In this document: piece by piece, positions 1 through 8,743 of the stretch
How positions within the stretch are numbered: position 1 is the stretch's first letter
Layout of the letters: each line of letters begins with the position of its first letter
DNA from: an uncultured bacterium
GTDB taxonomy: Bacteria > Bacillota_A > Clostridia > Lachnospirales > Lachnospiraceae
NCBI GenBank assembly: GCA_905215045.1
Contig: CAJMOO010000012.1
Span: forward strand, 1-30,029
Length of the DNA: 30,029 bases
Reading direction: 5' to 3'
The notes under the pieces: generated by a model
Databases searched by the model: none
What the model saw: only the letters and a program-made list of their open reading frames with translations
What the model was told of the DNA's origin: nothing
Position numbers and translations under genes: made by a program

Positions 1-282
1 GATGTAAAAGATAAAAAAGTTTTTTCATATCTGCTGGAACTGACAACACAGATTGGCAAATATCACCTGCCGATTGACCAGATTCATATCAAAGAAGATG
101 GAAATGCATTGTTGATCAGTGATGATATCACGGTGGATCTTTATAATAAAAATGATATTGATATCAAAATACCAGAGCTTAAAGGTATGTTAAAAAAAGT
201 AAAAGGAAAAAGTGGAACTATTGACATGAGATACTTCAGTGAGGACCGCAAAATTGCTATTTTTCAACCAAAAAATGGTTGA
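1..282 (+). CDS. ftsQ: FtsQ/DivIB cell-division protein, C-terminal end (partial)
   Basis: Reading frame 1 is open from the first base to TGA at 280-282 and gives 93 residues; the start lies outside the window. FtsQ/DivIB is a bitopic membrane protein of the divisome that bridges early and late division proteins. The visible part is the end of the extracellular beta domain. It has a stretch ending in a run about keeping LKGMLKKVKGKSG followed by an alternating strand (DMRYFSEDRKIAIF), which resembles the usual FtsQ end, where a Leu-Lys-rich helix is followed by a strand that returns to the sheet. Position directly before ftsZ is the classical dcw-cluster order. The protein family diverges fast, so the assignment rests on position and this tail rather than on a signature motif. 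Confidence 0.72.
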   Translation, partial: DVKDKKVFSYLLELTTQIGKYHLPIDQIHIKEDGNALLISDDITVDLYNKNDIDIKIPELKGMLKKVKGKSGTIDMRYFSEDRKIAIFQPKNG

Positions 283-307
283 AATAATTTAGTAAAAAAG
301 GTATCAT
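279..307 (+). promoter_or_regulatory. Candidate sigma-A promoter for ftsZ
   Basis: TTGAAA at 279-284 and TATCAT at 302-307 are separated by 17 bp, each one mismatch from consensus. The -35 box overlaps the ftsQ stop codon, so ftsZ could be transcribed independently of the upstream division genes. Confidence 0.5.
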
Positions 308-369
308 TAGATTAGTGTACAGAATTTAAGGGAAGTCATTATATAGAGATGGCGTGAAGGAGGAACAAC

Positions 370-1554
370 GTGGTTGAGATTATGCCTAGTGTTGAGAACA
401 CACAAGCAAGGATTTTAGTAATAGGAGTCGGTGGAGCCGGTAATAATGCGGTAAACCGAATGGTTGATGAGAATGTCCAGGGTGTAGAACTCGTGGGTGT
501 GAATACAGACAGACAGGCTTTATCTTTATGTAAAGCCGGAACAAAGATCCAGATTGGAGAGAAACTGACAAAGGGACTTGGAGCAGGAGCAAAACCTGAG
601 ATCGGTGAAGCGGCAGTAGAAGAGAACCGTGAAGAGATTACAGAACTGGTTCAGGGATCAGATATGGTATTTGTAACATGCGGAATGGGTGGAGGTACTG
701 GTACAGGTGCAGCCCCAATCATTGCAGAGATTTCCAAAGGACTTGGAATCTTAACAGTCGGAGTTGTGACAAAGCCATTTACATTTGAAGGAAAACCCCG
801 CATGAACAATGCAATGTCAGGAATCGCCCGCCTTCAGGATCAGGTAGATACAATGATCGTAATACCGAACGATAAGTTATTACAGATCTGTGACAAGAGA
901 ACAACAATTCCAGATGCACTTAAGAAAGCAGACGAGGTACTGCAGCAGGGTGTACAGGGAATCACAGATATGATCTATAACCCAGGACTGATCAATGTCG
1001 ATTTTGCGGATATCCAGACAGTCATGAGAGACAAAGGTATCGCACATATCGGTATGGGTGTTGCAGACGAAGAGCTGGAAGCAATCAAAACAGCGATGGA
1101 AAGTCCATTGCTTGAGACAACAGTTGCAGGTGCTACAGATGTTATCGTTAACTTTGCAGGTGCTGTTGGAATGTTAGAAGCACAGCAGGCTGTGGAATAC
1201 TTAAAGGACGAAGCAGGAGACGATGTCAACGTAATCTTCGGTACAGTCAATGCTGACTTTGGAGATCAGATCAGTGCAACGATCATCGCAACAGGAATCA
1301 AATCTGCAGATGTTACTGGCAATGCAAGAACTGGATTTGCAGCAGCGAAGAAAGCAAAACCAGCTCCACAGCAGCAGGCACCAGCATTTTCAGGACAGCC
1401 TCTTCACAATGGCAAAGTAATGGAAGAACAGCCAGAAGAAACACCAGCATCACAGCAGACAAGTTATGTTTCTGAATCTGAGATGGAAGAGATCGAACAG
1501 GAAAGCACAAAGATCAATATTCCAGAGTTCTTATTAAAGAGCAGAAGAAGATAA
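370..1554 (+). CDS. ftsZ: Cell division protein FtsZ
   Basis: FtsZ is the tubulin-like GTPase that polymerises at mid-cell into the Z ring. The 394-residue product has the nucleotide-binding start [14 protein letters not shown] (about residues 17-31) and the tubulin signature GGGTGTG at 107-113. The GTPase and C-terminal subdomains follow, to about residue 320. A Gln/Pro/Glu-rich linker (about 330-380) leads to the conserved C-terminal peptide [13 protein letters not shown], which in the family docks FtsA, SepF and similar partners. The GTG start at 370 is chosen because AAGGAGG (357-363) lies six bases upstream; the ATG at 382 is less well placed. A hairpin terminator follows directly. Length and motifs are normal for the family. 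Confidence 0.98.
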   Translation: MVEIMPSVENTQARILVIGVGGAGNNAVNRMVDENVQGVELVGVNTDRQALSLCKAGTKIQIGEKLTKGLGAGAKPEIGEAAVEENREEITELVQGSDMVFVTCGMGGGTGTGAAPIIAEISKGLGILTVGVVTKPFTFEGKPRMNNAMSGIARLQDQVDTMIVIPNDKLLQICDKRTTIPDALKKADEVLQQGVQGITDMIYNPGLINVDFADIQTVMRDKGIAHIGMGVADEELEAIKTAMESPLLETTVAGATDVIVNFAGAVGMLEAQQAVEYLKDEAGDDVNVIFGTVNADFGDQISATIIATGIKSADVTGNARTGFAAAKKAKPAPQQQAPAFSGQPLHNGKVMEEQPEETPASQQTSYVSESEMEEIEQESTKINIPEFLLKSRRR

Positions 1555-1580
1555 TTTCTTCAATTAATAAAAGATAAAAC

Positions 1581-1623
1581 AAAAGCGTGTAGAATTTATA
1601 TCAATTATTCTACACGCTTTTTT
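1581..1623. terminator. Bidirectional rho-independent terminator between ftsZ and hydE
   Basis: AAAAGCGTGTAGAAT (1581-1595) pairs perfectly with ATTCTACACGCTTTT (1607-1621) around an 11-nt loop. T runs on the plus side and A runs before it allow it to stop both ftsZ and the converging hydE. Confidence 0.88.
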
Positions 1624-1628
1624 CTTAA

Positions 1629-2672
1629 TTATTTGATATAATCTCCACGGGTGAAAACAAGTTCATAATCAATACTTCCAAGTCTTCTTCCAAGACATCC
1701 TGCACATTCCGCAGCTTCCTCTCCCGTACAAATCTTATTATCATACAAAGAATAATCTTTTCTTACCGCCACAGGGGAGAGATTCGGCATCACGACATTC
1801 GCCCCGGCAAGAACCCCTTTTTCCCTTCCACGAGGATCAATGGTTCCAAGTGCTGTTGTAGCAGGAAGTAAAAGATGAGGATTCATCAGACGAAGGATAC
1901 TCACAAGATAAGTTGTAAGCTCTACAGTTCCAGATGGATAATCTTTAAATCTTGTATCATGATGTGGAACAAAAGGTCCAATACCAACCATCTGAGGATC
2001 AAGTTCCTGAATAAATAAAAGATCGTCCACAAGATTCTCAACAGTCTGATATGGTGCACCTACCATGAATCCGGTACCTACAGCATAACCAATCTCCTTT
2101 AAATTCCACAGACACTGAATTCTGTTATCTAATGAAAGACTTTCAGGATGTAATTTCTGGTAAAGTTCAGGGTCAGCAGCTTCGTGGCGGAGCAGATAGC
2201 GGTCAGCTCCGGCATCGTACAACTTCTGATAGCTTTCTTTGGAACGTTCGCCAAGAGAAAGTGTGATCGCACAGTCAGGATAACGCTTTCTGATCTCAGA
2301 AACGATCGGAACCATCACATCATCACTGTAATGAGGATCTTCCCCGCCCTGAAGGACAAAGCTTCGATAACCAAGCTGATAACCATTTTCACAGGCAGAA
2401 AGAATTTGATCTTTTGACAGGCGGTAACGGTTAGCGTTTTGGTTTGCTCCCTGAATTCCACAGTAATAGCAGTTATTTTTGCAGTAATTGGTAAATTCAA
2501 CCAATCCACGAGGGAAAACACCATTTCCATAGATTTTTGCCGCTTCTTCTCTGGCAAGAGAGGCAAGATAAGAGGCACTTTCTTCATCACGTTCCCTGAT
2601 GAGAGTGATAAATTCATCTCTTGAAAGTGTATGTTCTTTATGTAAACGATCAATTAGTTCGTGTAAATTCAT
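1629..2672 (-). CDS. hydE: [FeFe]-hydrogenase H-cluster maturase HydE (radical SAM)
   Basis: HydE is a radical SAM enzyme that, with HydF and HydG, builds the 2Fe subcluster of FeFe hydrogenase. The 347-residue product has the radical SAM cysteines CKNNCYYC at 64-71 (C64, C68, C71), the GGEDP strand after it, and a TIM-barrel body. Near the C-terminus is a C-x7-C-x2-C triad (CTGEEAAECAGC), the arrangement that holds an auxiliary Fe-S cluster in some HydE proteins such as that of Thermotoga. The ATG at 2672 is preferred over an upstream TTG because GGAG lies nine bases before it. No hydF, hydG or hydrogenase gene is in the window, so it stands alone here. BioB-like enzymes are the nearest alternative, but the motif set favours HydE. 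Confidence 0.93.
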   Translation of the reverse strand: MNLHELIDRLHKEHTLSRDEFITLIRERDEESASYLASLAREEAAKIYGNGVFPRGLVEFTNYCKNNCYYCGIQGANQNANRYRLSKDQILSACENGYQLGYRSFVLQGGEDPHYSDDVMVPIVSEIRKRYPDCAITLSLGERSKESYQKLYDAGADRYLLRHEAADPELYQKLHPESLSLDNRIQCLWNLKEIGYAVGTGFMVGAPYQTVENLVDDLLFIQELDPQMVGIGPFVPHHDTRFKDYPSGTVELTTYLVSILRLMNPHLLLPATTALGTIDPRGREKGVLAGANVVMPNLSPVAVRKDYSLYDNKICTGEEAAECAGCLGRRLGSIDYELVFTRGDYIK

Positions 2673-2841
2673 AATATCCAACTCCTTTTTTGTCTATAAG
2701 AAATATAACATATAATAGAGGAAAACACCAAAGAAATATGATAGAATAAAGGAAAATGTTTTTAAATTTCAAGAAAAATCGAGACACGAATGGAAAAAGC
2801 AATGGTATCAATGATCAAAGTTTTGGTACTAAATAATAAAA

Positions 2842-2870
2842 TTGCAACTTTTCATTGATTGTGATAGAAT
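2842..2870 (+). promoter_or_regulatory. Sigma-A promoter for bipA
   Basis: TTGCAA (2842-2847), a 17-bp spacer and TAGAAT (2865-2870). It lies 75 bp before the bipA start. The rest of the 273-bp hydE-bipA gap is AT-rich and I see no further feature in it. Confidence 0.6.
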
Positions 2871-2945
2871 AAGAAAGTTAATCTTGGCATGCTTTATAAA
2901 TGCCATGGAAACTGATACAGAAAGATACTAGAAAGAAGGATATAA

Positions 2946-4766
2946 ATGAAGCGCGAAGATGTGAGAAATATTGCAATCATTGCCCATGTCGATCATGGAA
3001 AAACGACTTTAGTAGACGAGATGTTAAAACAGAGCGGAATTTTCCGTGATAATCAGGAAGTCGCAGAAAGAGTCATGGACTCAAATGACATCGAGAAAGA
3101 AAGAGGAATCACGATCCTGTCTAAGAATACAGGAGTTATGTATAATGGAATCAAGATCAATATCATCGATACACCGGGCCATGCAGATTTTGGTGGAGAA
3201 GTAGAACGTGTACTTAAGATGGTAAATGGTGTTGTATTAGTTGTCGATGCATTTGAAGGACCAATGCCACAGACAAAGTTCGTATTAAAGAAAGCATTAG
3301 AGCTTGATCTGTCAGTGATCGTATGTGTCAACAAAGTAGACCGTCCGGAAGCAAGACCAGATGAAGTTGTCGATGAGACATTAGAATTATTAATGGAATT
3401 AGATGCAGGAGACAAACAGCTTGACTGCCCATTCGTATTTGCATCAGCCAAAGAAGGATTTGCAACATTAGATCTTGATGGTGAGAAGAAAGATATGAAA
3501 CCATTATTCGAAACGATCATCGATCATATCGAAGCACCAGAAGGAGATCCAGAGAAGCCATTACAGGTACTGATCAGTACAATTGATTATAATGAATACG
3601 TTGGACGTATCGGAATCGGTAAAGTAGATAATGGAGAGATTGCAGTCAACAAAGAATGTATCGTAGTAAATGCCCATGACCCAGAGCGTAAAGAAAAAGT
3701 CCGTATTACCAAATTATATGAATTTGAAGGACTTGATAAAGTAGATGTAAAGAGTGCACAGGTAGGATCTATCGTAGCAATCTCTGGAATTTCAGATCTG
3801 TCAATCGGAGATACGATCTGTGATGTGGATGGGGCAGAAGCAATTCCCTTCCAGAAGATTTCAGAGCCAACAATCTCTATGCAGTTTATGGTAAATGACA
3901 GCCCTCTTGCAGGACAGGAAGGTAAATATGTCACATCAAGACATATCAGAGACAGACTGTTCAGAGAATTAAATACTGATGTCAGCCTTCGTGTAGAGGA
4001 AAGTGAGAATCAGGACAGCTACAAAGTATCCGGACGTGGAGAATTACATTTATCCGTACTGATCGAGAACATGCGTCGTGAAGGATATGAATTTGCAGTC
4101 AGCAAGGCAGAAGTATTATACCATTACGATGAGAATGGAAAGAAATTAGAGCCAATGGAGATCGCAGTCATTGACGTTCCAGAAGAATTCACTGGAGCGG
4201 TTATTGAGAAGTTAAGCCAGAGAAAAGGTGAACTTCAGAATATGACAGCAGCCAACGGCGGATATTCAAGACTTGAATTCTCTATCCCATCCAGAGGACT
4301 GATCGGATATCGTGGAGAATTTATGACAGATACAAAAGGAAATGGTATCTTAAATACACTGTTTGATGGATATGGACCATACAAAGGAGATATCCAGTAT
4401 CGTAAACAGGGATCATTGATCGCATACGAAGCAGGAGAAACGATCACATATGGTCTGTTTAATGCACAGGAGAGAGGTACATTATTCGTAGGACCTGGTG
4501 AGAAAGTATACGGTGGAATGGTCATCGGACAGACAGGAAAGACAGAAGATATCGAGATCAACGTATGCCGAAGCAAAAAGCTTACAAATACACGAGCTTC
4601 AGGATCAGATGATGCATTAAAATTATCTCCTCCAAAGATCTTAAGCTTAGAGCAGGCATTAGAATTTATTGATACAGATGAATTACTGGAGATCACACCA
4701 GAGAACATCCGTATCCGTAAGAAGATCTTAGATCCAACAATGAGAAAACGTGCAAAATTCTCATAA
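2946..4766 (+). CDS. typA: Ribosome-associated GTPase BipA/TypA
   Basis: BipA is a translational GTPase related to EF-G that binds the 70S ribosome and supports 50S assembly and stress or cold growth. All G motifs are visible in the 606-residue product: G1 AHVDHGKT (13-20), G2 RGITI (53-57), G3 DTPGH (75-79), G4 NKVD (129-132) and G5 SAK (167-169). The beta-barrel domain II, EF-G-like domains III and V (SRGLIGYRGEF) and the BipA-specific C-terminal domain, with its NTRASGSDDALKLSPP stretch, follow. Length is typical. The ATG has AAGGA just upstream. It appears to be a single-gene unit with its own promoter. Confidence 0.97.
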   Translation: MKREDVRNIAIIAHVDHGKTTLVDEMLKQSGIFRDNQEVAERVMDSNDIEKERGITILSKNTGVMYNGIKINIIDTPGHADFGGEVERVLKMVNGVVLVVDAFEGPMPQTKFVLKKALELDLSVIVCVNKVDRPEARPDEVVDETLELLMELDAGDKQLDCPFVFASAKEGFATLDLDGEKKDMKPLFETIIDHIEAPEGDPEKPLQVLISTIDYNEYVGRIGIGKVDNGEIAVNKECIVVNAHDPERKEKVRITKLYEFEGLDKVDVKSAQVGSIVAISGISDLSIGDTICDVDGAEAIPFQKISEPTISMQFMVNDSPLAGQEGKYVTSRHIRDRLFRELNTDVSLRVEESENQDSYKVSGRGELHLSVLIENMRREGYEFAVSKAEVLYHYDENGKKLEPMEIAVIDVPEEFTGAVIEKLSQRKGELQNMTAANGGYSRLEFSIPSRGLIGYRGEFMTDTKGNGILNTLFDGYGPYKGDIQYRKQGSLIAYEAGETITYGLFNAQERGTLFVGPGEKVYGGMVIGQTGKTEDIEINVCRSKKLTNTRASGSDDALKLSPPKILSLEQALEFIDTDELLEITPENIRIRKKILDPTMRKRAKFS

Positions 4767-4800
4767 AATAACAGAATAATTTACAATCATATATAAAATG

Positions 4801-4827
4801 TCGAAAAAGTGGGGCTAACTTTGTCGA
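4801..4827 (+). terminator. Weak hairpin after bipA
   Basis: TCGAAAAAGT (4801-4810) pairs with ACTTTGTCGA (4818-4827) with one mismatch around a 7-nt G-rich loop. It lacks a clean U tract, so it may be a weak terminator or a 3'-end stabiliser. Confidence 0.3.
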
Positions 4828-4905
4828 ATGATTTTCCTTCTAATTGTGCCAGAATTGGAATAGGATTTAAAGTATACTAATAGGACACAAGAAGGGAGAA
4901 AGAGT

Positions 4906-5541
4906 ATGACAGAGCAGGGAATCAATCATAATCAAGTGGAGGTTTGCGGGCGTATCAATTCAGCGTTTGAATACAGCCATGAGATTTTCGGAGAAGGATT
5001 TTATACAGTCAAACTTTTAGTAAACAGATTAAGTGAAGCAACAGACGAGATACCATTACTTGTATCAGACAGACTTGTGGATGTCAGCAAAGATTACACA
5101 GGGATGCTTGTAAGGGCATGTGGACAGTTCCGTTCCTTTAACAAGCATGAGGAGAATCGTAATCATCTGATCTTATCCGTATTTGTCAGAGATCTGGAAT
5201 TCATTGACAGCATGGAAGGATACAGACCGAATCAGATCATATTAGATGGATTTATCTGTAAACAGCCAGTATACAGGATGACACCGCTTGGAAGAGAGAT
5301 TTGTGATATTCTTCTTGCGGTGAATCGTTCTTATGGCAAATCAGACTACATACCATGCATCTGCTGGGGAAGGAATGCAAGATTTGCAGGGAATCTTGAA
5401 ATAGGTTCAAGAATTCAGTTGATCGGAAGGATTCAAAGCAGGGAATACCAGAAAAGAGTCTCAGAAAACCAGCTGATCAAACGAGTAGCCTATGAAGTAT
5501 CTGTAAATAAACTGGAGTTTCACGAAAAGGATGAAGAATAA
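4906..5541 (+). CDS. SSB-like protein with two OB-fold segments
   Basis: The 211-residue product looks like two consecutive OB-fold halves. The second half (about 108-205) is the clearer one, with the SSB/PriB pattern of a strand beginning LDGFICKQPVYRMTPLGRE, then a FxLAVNR-type strand, an IPCICWGRNA strand and a final GSRIQLIGRIQSREY strand. The first half (about 9-105) has a similar order of strands (VEVCGRINSAF, FYTVKLLVNR, RACGQFRSF) with weaker identity. Such proteins bind single-stranded DNA, and this one is distinct from a housekeeping SSB because it lacks the acidic flexible tail ending in DDDIPF. GGAG sits seven bases before the ATG. Its role here is unknown; a replication, repair or competence accessory is possible. 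Confidence 0.72.
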   Translation: MTEQGINHNQVEVCGRINSAFEYSHEIFGEGFYTVKLLVNRLSEATDEIPLLVSDRLVDVSKDYTGMLVRACGQFRSFNKHEENRNHLILSVFVRDLEFIDSMEGYRPNQIILDGFICKQPVYRMTPLGREICDILLAVNRSYGKSDYIPCICWGRNARFAGNLEIGSRIQLIGRIQSREYQKRVSENQLIKRVAYEVSVNKLEFHEKDEE

Positions 5542-5542
5542 G

Positions 5543-5572
5543 TTGTATTTATAGTATCAGAAATGATATAAT
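5543..5572 (+). promoter_or_regulatory. Promoter for the cobA-dapA-dapB operon
   Basis: TTGTAT (5543-5548), 18-bp spacer, perfect TATAAT (5567-5572) with a TGn extended -10. It lies 51 bp before the adenosyltransferase start. Confidence 0.62.
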
Positions 5573-5623
5573 ATCCTAAACCAAATATATTACTACAAAA
5601 GGAAGATTCTTTGAGGTGAAAAG

Positions 5624-6118
5624 ATGGAAGGACGAGTGGAAGTATACTGTGGCCAGGGCAGAGGAAAGACATCCTGTGCGATCGGCCAGTGTGTGAAAGC
5701 AGCCGGGCAGGAAAAGCAGATCATCATGGTTCAGTTCCTTAAAGGAAAAGAAACAGAAGAATTAAGCTTTTTCAAACGTTTAGAACCAGAAGTACAGTTA
5801 TTTCGTTTTGAAAAATACGAAAGACCATACGAAGAGCTAAGCGATGAAGAGAAGAAAGAACAGGATCATTTTATTTATAACGGTTTAAAATACGCACATA
5901 AAGTCATAGACACAAGACAGTGTGACGTTGTCGTTTTAGATGAGGTGCTGGGACTTTTGGATCTTGGACTTTTAAAGACCGAAGAACTAGTGGAGATGTT
6001 AGAAAACCGAAGTGACGATCAGCTGATCATCATGACGGGAAGACAGATTCCAGATGAATTGATACCATATACAGATGCGGTATACTGCATCAGTACGGTC
6101 AAAGAATCTCAATGTTGA
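5624..6118 (+). CDS. cobA: ATP:corrinoid adenosyltransferase, CobA/BtuR family
   Basis: This cytosolic enzyme transfers the 5'-deoxyadenosyl group of ATP to Co(I) of corrinoids, the last activation step to adenosylcobalamin. The 164-residue product opens with a P-loop of the family type, GQGRGKTS at 10-17. It has the MVQFLKG strand (about 35-41) and a Walker-B-like VVVLDEVLG near residue 105. It is about 30 residues shorter than the enterobacterial BtuR, mainly at the N-terminus, which is common in Clostridia. It is the first gene of a short operon, with dapA starting 30 bp downstream. No other cobalamin gene is nearby, so it probably serves salvaged corrinoid. Confidence in the family is high. 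Confidence 0.9.
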   Translation: MEGRVEVYCGQGRGKTSCAIGQCVKAAGQEKQIIMVQFLKGKETEELSFFKRLEPEVQLFRFEKYERPYEELSDEEKKEQDHFIYNGLKYAHKVIDTRQCDVVVLDEVLGLLDLGLLKTEELVEMLENRSDDQLIIMTGRQIPDELIPYTDAVYCISTVKESQC

Positions 6119-6148
6119 TGCTACACAGGATGATAGGAGGAAAGAAAA

Positions 6149-7033
6149 ATGTCAATTTTTACAGGTGCAGGTGTTGCATTAGTGACACCATTTAAAGAAG
6201 ATTTATCGGTGGATTATGATCAGTTAGAGAAATTTATCGACTTTCAGATCGATAATGGAACAGACAGTATCATTATCTGTGGAACTTCAGGAGAAGCTTC
6301 TACAATGTCTCATGATGAGCAGATCGAGGTAGTCAGTGCATGCGTTTCTCATGTCAATGGAAGAATCCCAGTTATCGCAGGAGCAGGAGCTAACTGTACA
6401 GATGAAGCACTGAATCTTGCCAAGAGATCAGAGAAAGCAGGAGCAGACGGACTGTTAGTTGTAACACCATATTATAACAAAGCAACACAGAAAGGTCTGG
6501 AAGAATATTATACAACAGTTGGTAATTCTGTAGACATTCCAATCATCATGTACAATGTACCAGGAAGAACAGGAACAAACATCCAGCCAGCAACAGCAGT
6601 GAAGATTGCCAAGAGTGTTGATAACATCGTAGCGATCAAAGAAGCAAGCGGAGATATCGGACAGGTGGCAACACTTGCAGCATTAGCAGATGGATGTTTA
6701 GATATCTATTCAGGAAATGATGATCAGGTAGTACCTCTTCTTGCATTAGGTGGAAAGGGTGTTATCTCCGTATTATCTAACGTAGCACCAAGGGAAACTC
6801 ATGACATGGTTATGAAGTTTTTAGATGGGGATGTTAAAGGAAGTTTAGACATTCAGTTAAAATACATGGATGTGATCCATAACTTATTTAGTGAAGTAAA
6901 TCCAATCCCTGCAAAACGTGCAGTTTCAGAGATGGGATATTGCAGAAATATCGTAAGACGTCCATTGACAGAGATGGAAGAAGATCACGCACAGGTATTA
7001 ATTAACGCAATGAAAGAAGCAGGAATTCTTTAA
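6149..7033 (+). CDS. dapA: 4-hydroxy-tetrahydrodipicolinate synthase DapA
   Basis: DapA condenses pyruvate with aspartate semialdehyde, the first committed step to diaminopimelate and lysine. The 294-residue TIM-barrel product shows GTSGE (45-49, with the active-site Thr), the Tyr-containing YNVPGRT segment (135-141, Y135 and R140) and the Schiff-base lysine K164 in VAIKEASGD. AGGAGG precedes the ATG by eight bases. dapB follows after 13 bp, so the two are surely co-transcribed. Related aldolases (N-acetylneuraminate lyase, KDG aldolase) share the fold, but the motif set and the dapB neighbour settle the call. Confidence 0.97.
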   Translation: MSIFTGAGVALVTPFKEDLSVDYDQLEKFIDFQIDNGTDSIIICGTSGEASTMSHDEQIEVVSACVSHVNGRIPVIAGAGANCTDEALNLAKRSEKAGADGLLVVTPYYNKATQKGLEEYYTTVGNSVDIPIIMYNVPGRTGTNIQPATAVKIAKSVDNIVAIKEASGDIGQVATLAALADGCLDIYSGNDDQVVPLLALGGKGVISVLSNVAPRETHDMVMKFLDGDVKGSLDIQLKYMDVIHNLFSEVNPIPAKRAVSEMGYCRNIVRRPLTEMEEDHAQVLINAMKEAGIL

Positions 7034-7046
7034 GGAGTTACAAAAG

Positions 7047-7802
7047 ATGGTTAAGATTATGATGCATGGCTGCAATGGAGTCATGGGACAGGTGATTAGT
7101 AAGATCATAGAAGAGACAGAAGGAGCCGTTATGGCATGTGGTGTAGATCGTGTGGATGACGGACACAATGATTATCCAGTATTTACAGATATTAACGCAT
7201 GTGATGTGGAAGTTGATGCGATCATTGATTTTTCAGCCGCACCAGCAGTTGATGGATTATTAGATTTTGCAGTTGAGCGACAGATTCCAGTTGTATTATG
7301 TACAACAGGACTAAGCGATGAACAGTTAGAGCGAGTTCACGAAGCAAGCAAGAAGACAGCAGTACTTCGTTCAGCAAATATGTCATTAGGAGTGAATACA
7401 TTATTTAAGGTATTAAAATCCATGACAAAATTATTAGCAGATGCAGGATTTGATATTGATATCGTAGAGAAGCATCACAGAAGAAAATTAGACGCACCAT
7501 CTGGAACAGCAATCGCACTTGCAGAAGCTGTGAATGAGCCATTAAACAACGAATATGAGTTTGTTTATGACAGAAGTCAGAGACGAGAACAGCGTCCAAA
7601 GAAAGAGATCGGAATCTCAGCAGTCAGAGGTGGAACAATTGTTGGAGAACATGAGATCATCTTTGCAGGACAGGATGAAGTCATCGAATTAAAACATACG
7701 GCATATTCAAGAGCTATCTTTGGAAAGGGAGCAGTCAGTGCAGCCCTTTACTTAGCAGGAAAAGAAGCTGGTATGTATGATATGAGTGATGTCATTGGAT
7801 AA
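7047..7802 (+). CDS. dapB: 4-hydroxy-tetrahydrodipicolinate reductase DapB
   Basis: DapB reduces the DapA product with NAD(P)H to tetrahydrodipicolinate. The 251-residue protein starts with the Rossmann loop GCNGVMGQ (8-15) and contains the family signature EKHHRRKLDAPSGTA (141-155), including the catalytic His pair and the substrate-binding Lys. AAGGAG lies nine bases upstream of the ATG. It ends the cobA-dapA-dapB unit, with a hairpin terminator downstream. Confidence 0.97.
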   Translation: MVKIMMHGCNGVMGQVISKIIEETEGAVMACGVDRVDDGHNDYPVFTDINACDVEVDAIIDFSAAPAVDGLLDFAVERQIPVVLCTTGLSDEQLERVHEASKKTAVLRSANMSLGVNTLFKVLKSMTKLLADAGFDIDIVEKHHRRKLDAPSGTAIALAEAVNEPLNNEYEFVYDRSQRREQRPKKEIGISAVRGGTIVGEHEIIFAGQDEVIELKHTAYSRAIFGKGAVSAALYLAGKEAGMYDMSDVIG

Positions 7803-7815
7803 GAGATAAGAGTTT

Positions 7816-7867
7816 AAAGACAATAGATACATTCTCCATTAAGACAGTGTGTTTATTGTCTTTCTTT
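7816..7867 (+). terminator. Rho-independent terminator after dapB
   Basis: AAAGACAATA (7816-7825) pairs with TATTGTCTTT (7854-7863) across a 28-nt loop, followed by a T-rich tail. It sets the end of the dapB operon and also argues against HAD-gene starts upstream of 7885. Confidence 0.6.
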
Positions 7868-7884
7868 ATGGAAAGAGAGATAAC

Positions 7885-8670
7885 ATGAGTAAGATAAAGA
7901 TTGCATTTTTTGATATTGACGGGACATTGATCGATCCAGAGAAGAAAAGAATAACAGACAATACCAAAAAAGCATTATTAAAGCTTAAGGAAAATGGAGT
8001 TAAGATCTGTATTGCAACAGGAAGACCGCCAGAAAAAGTTCCAGATTTCAAAAGTGAAGGAATAGATTTTGATGCATTTTTGACGTTTAATGGTTCTTAT
8101 AGTTTTAATGAAACCGAAACGATCTTTGAAAATCCGCTGGATAAAGAAGATGTAAAACAGATCATCCAAAATGGAGAAGAAATGGGACATCCTGTGGTAT
8201 TAGCGACAAAGGACAGGACAGAAGCAAATGGATTAGAAGAAGACCTCGTTGAATATTTTTCCATTACAAATCAGAGGATCAAGCTTGCAACAGATTTTGA
8301 GGAGCTTTCAAAAGATGAAGTATTTCAGATCATGATGGCAGGCGGTAAGGATGAATATAAAGCGATGCTTAAAGATACAAAAAGAGCAGCAGTGGCAGTA
8401 TGGTGGCCGAAAGCTGTCGATATCATTCCGTCAGATGGAGGAAAAGGCGTTTCAGTTGAAAAGGTTTTAGAGTACTACCATTTGAGCAAAGAGGAGGCAA
8501 TGGCATTTGGAGATGGTAACAATGATCTTGAAATGCTAAAGACCGTTGGACTTGCAGTGGCAATGGAAAATGCATCCAAAGAGTTAAAAGAAGCAGCTGA
8601 TGTAATCTGCGGGCATGTATCAGAGGATGGAATTTATACATATTGTAAAGAAAATAATTATTTTGAATAA
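7885..8670 (+). CDS. Cof-type HAD-IIB family phosphatase
   Basis: HAD-IIB (Cof-type) proteins are Mg-dependent phosphatases that act on sugar phosphates, nucleotides or cofactors. The 261-residue product has motif I FFDIDGTLI (nucleophile D10, acid D12), motif II in ICIATGR, a central alpha/beta cap domain (about 80-185), the lysine SDGGKGVS and motif IV FGDGNNDLEM near the C-terminus. The ATG at 7885 is chosen over 7849 because the longer version would begin inside the dapB terminator stem; the ribosome site GAAAGAGAG is weak. The substrate cannot be told from sequence. A strong bidirectional terminator follows. Confidence 0.88.
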   Translation: MSKIKIAFFDIDGTLIDPEKKRITDNTKKALLKLKENGVKICIATGRPPEKVPDFKSEGIDFDAFLTFNGSYSFNETETIFENPLDKEDVKQIIQNGEEMGHPVVLATKDRTEANGLEEDLVEYFSITNQRIKLATDFEELSKDEVFQIMMAGGKDEYKAMLKDTKRAAVAVWWPKAVDIIPSDGGKGVSVEKVLEYYHLSKEEAMAFGDGNNDLEMLKTVGLAVAMENASKELKEAADVICGHVSEDGIYTYCKENNYFE

Positions 8671-8672
8671 AA

Positions 8673-8717
8673 AAAGAATGGTTTCAGATACCTTGTGTAA
8701 GAAACCATTCTTTTTTT
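8673..8717. terminator. Bidirectional terminator between the HAD gene and the CmpB-like gene
   Basis: AAAGAATGGTTTC (8673-8685) pairs perfectly with GAAACCATTCTTT (8701-8713), 15-nt loop, with T run 8711-8717 on the plus strand and A run 8669-8675 serving the minus strand. Confidence 0.85.
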
Positions 8718-8743
8718 ACAGGAAAGTTTGATGTTAAACAATA

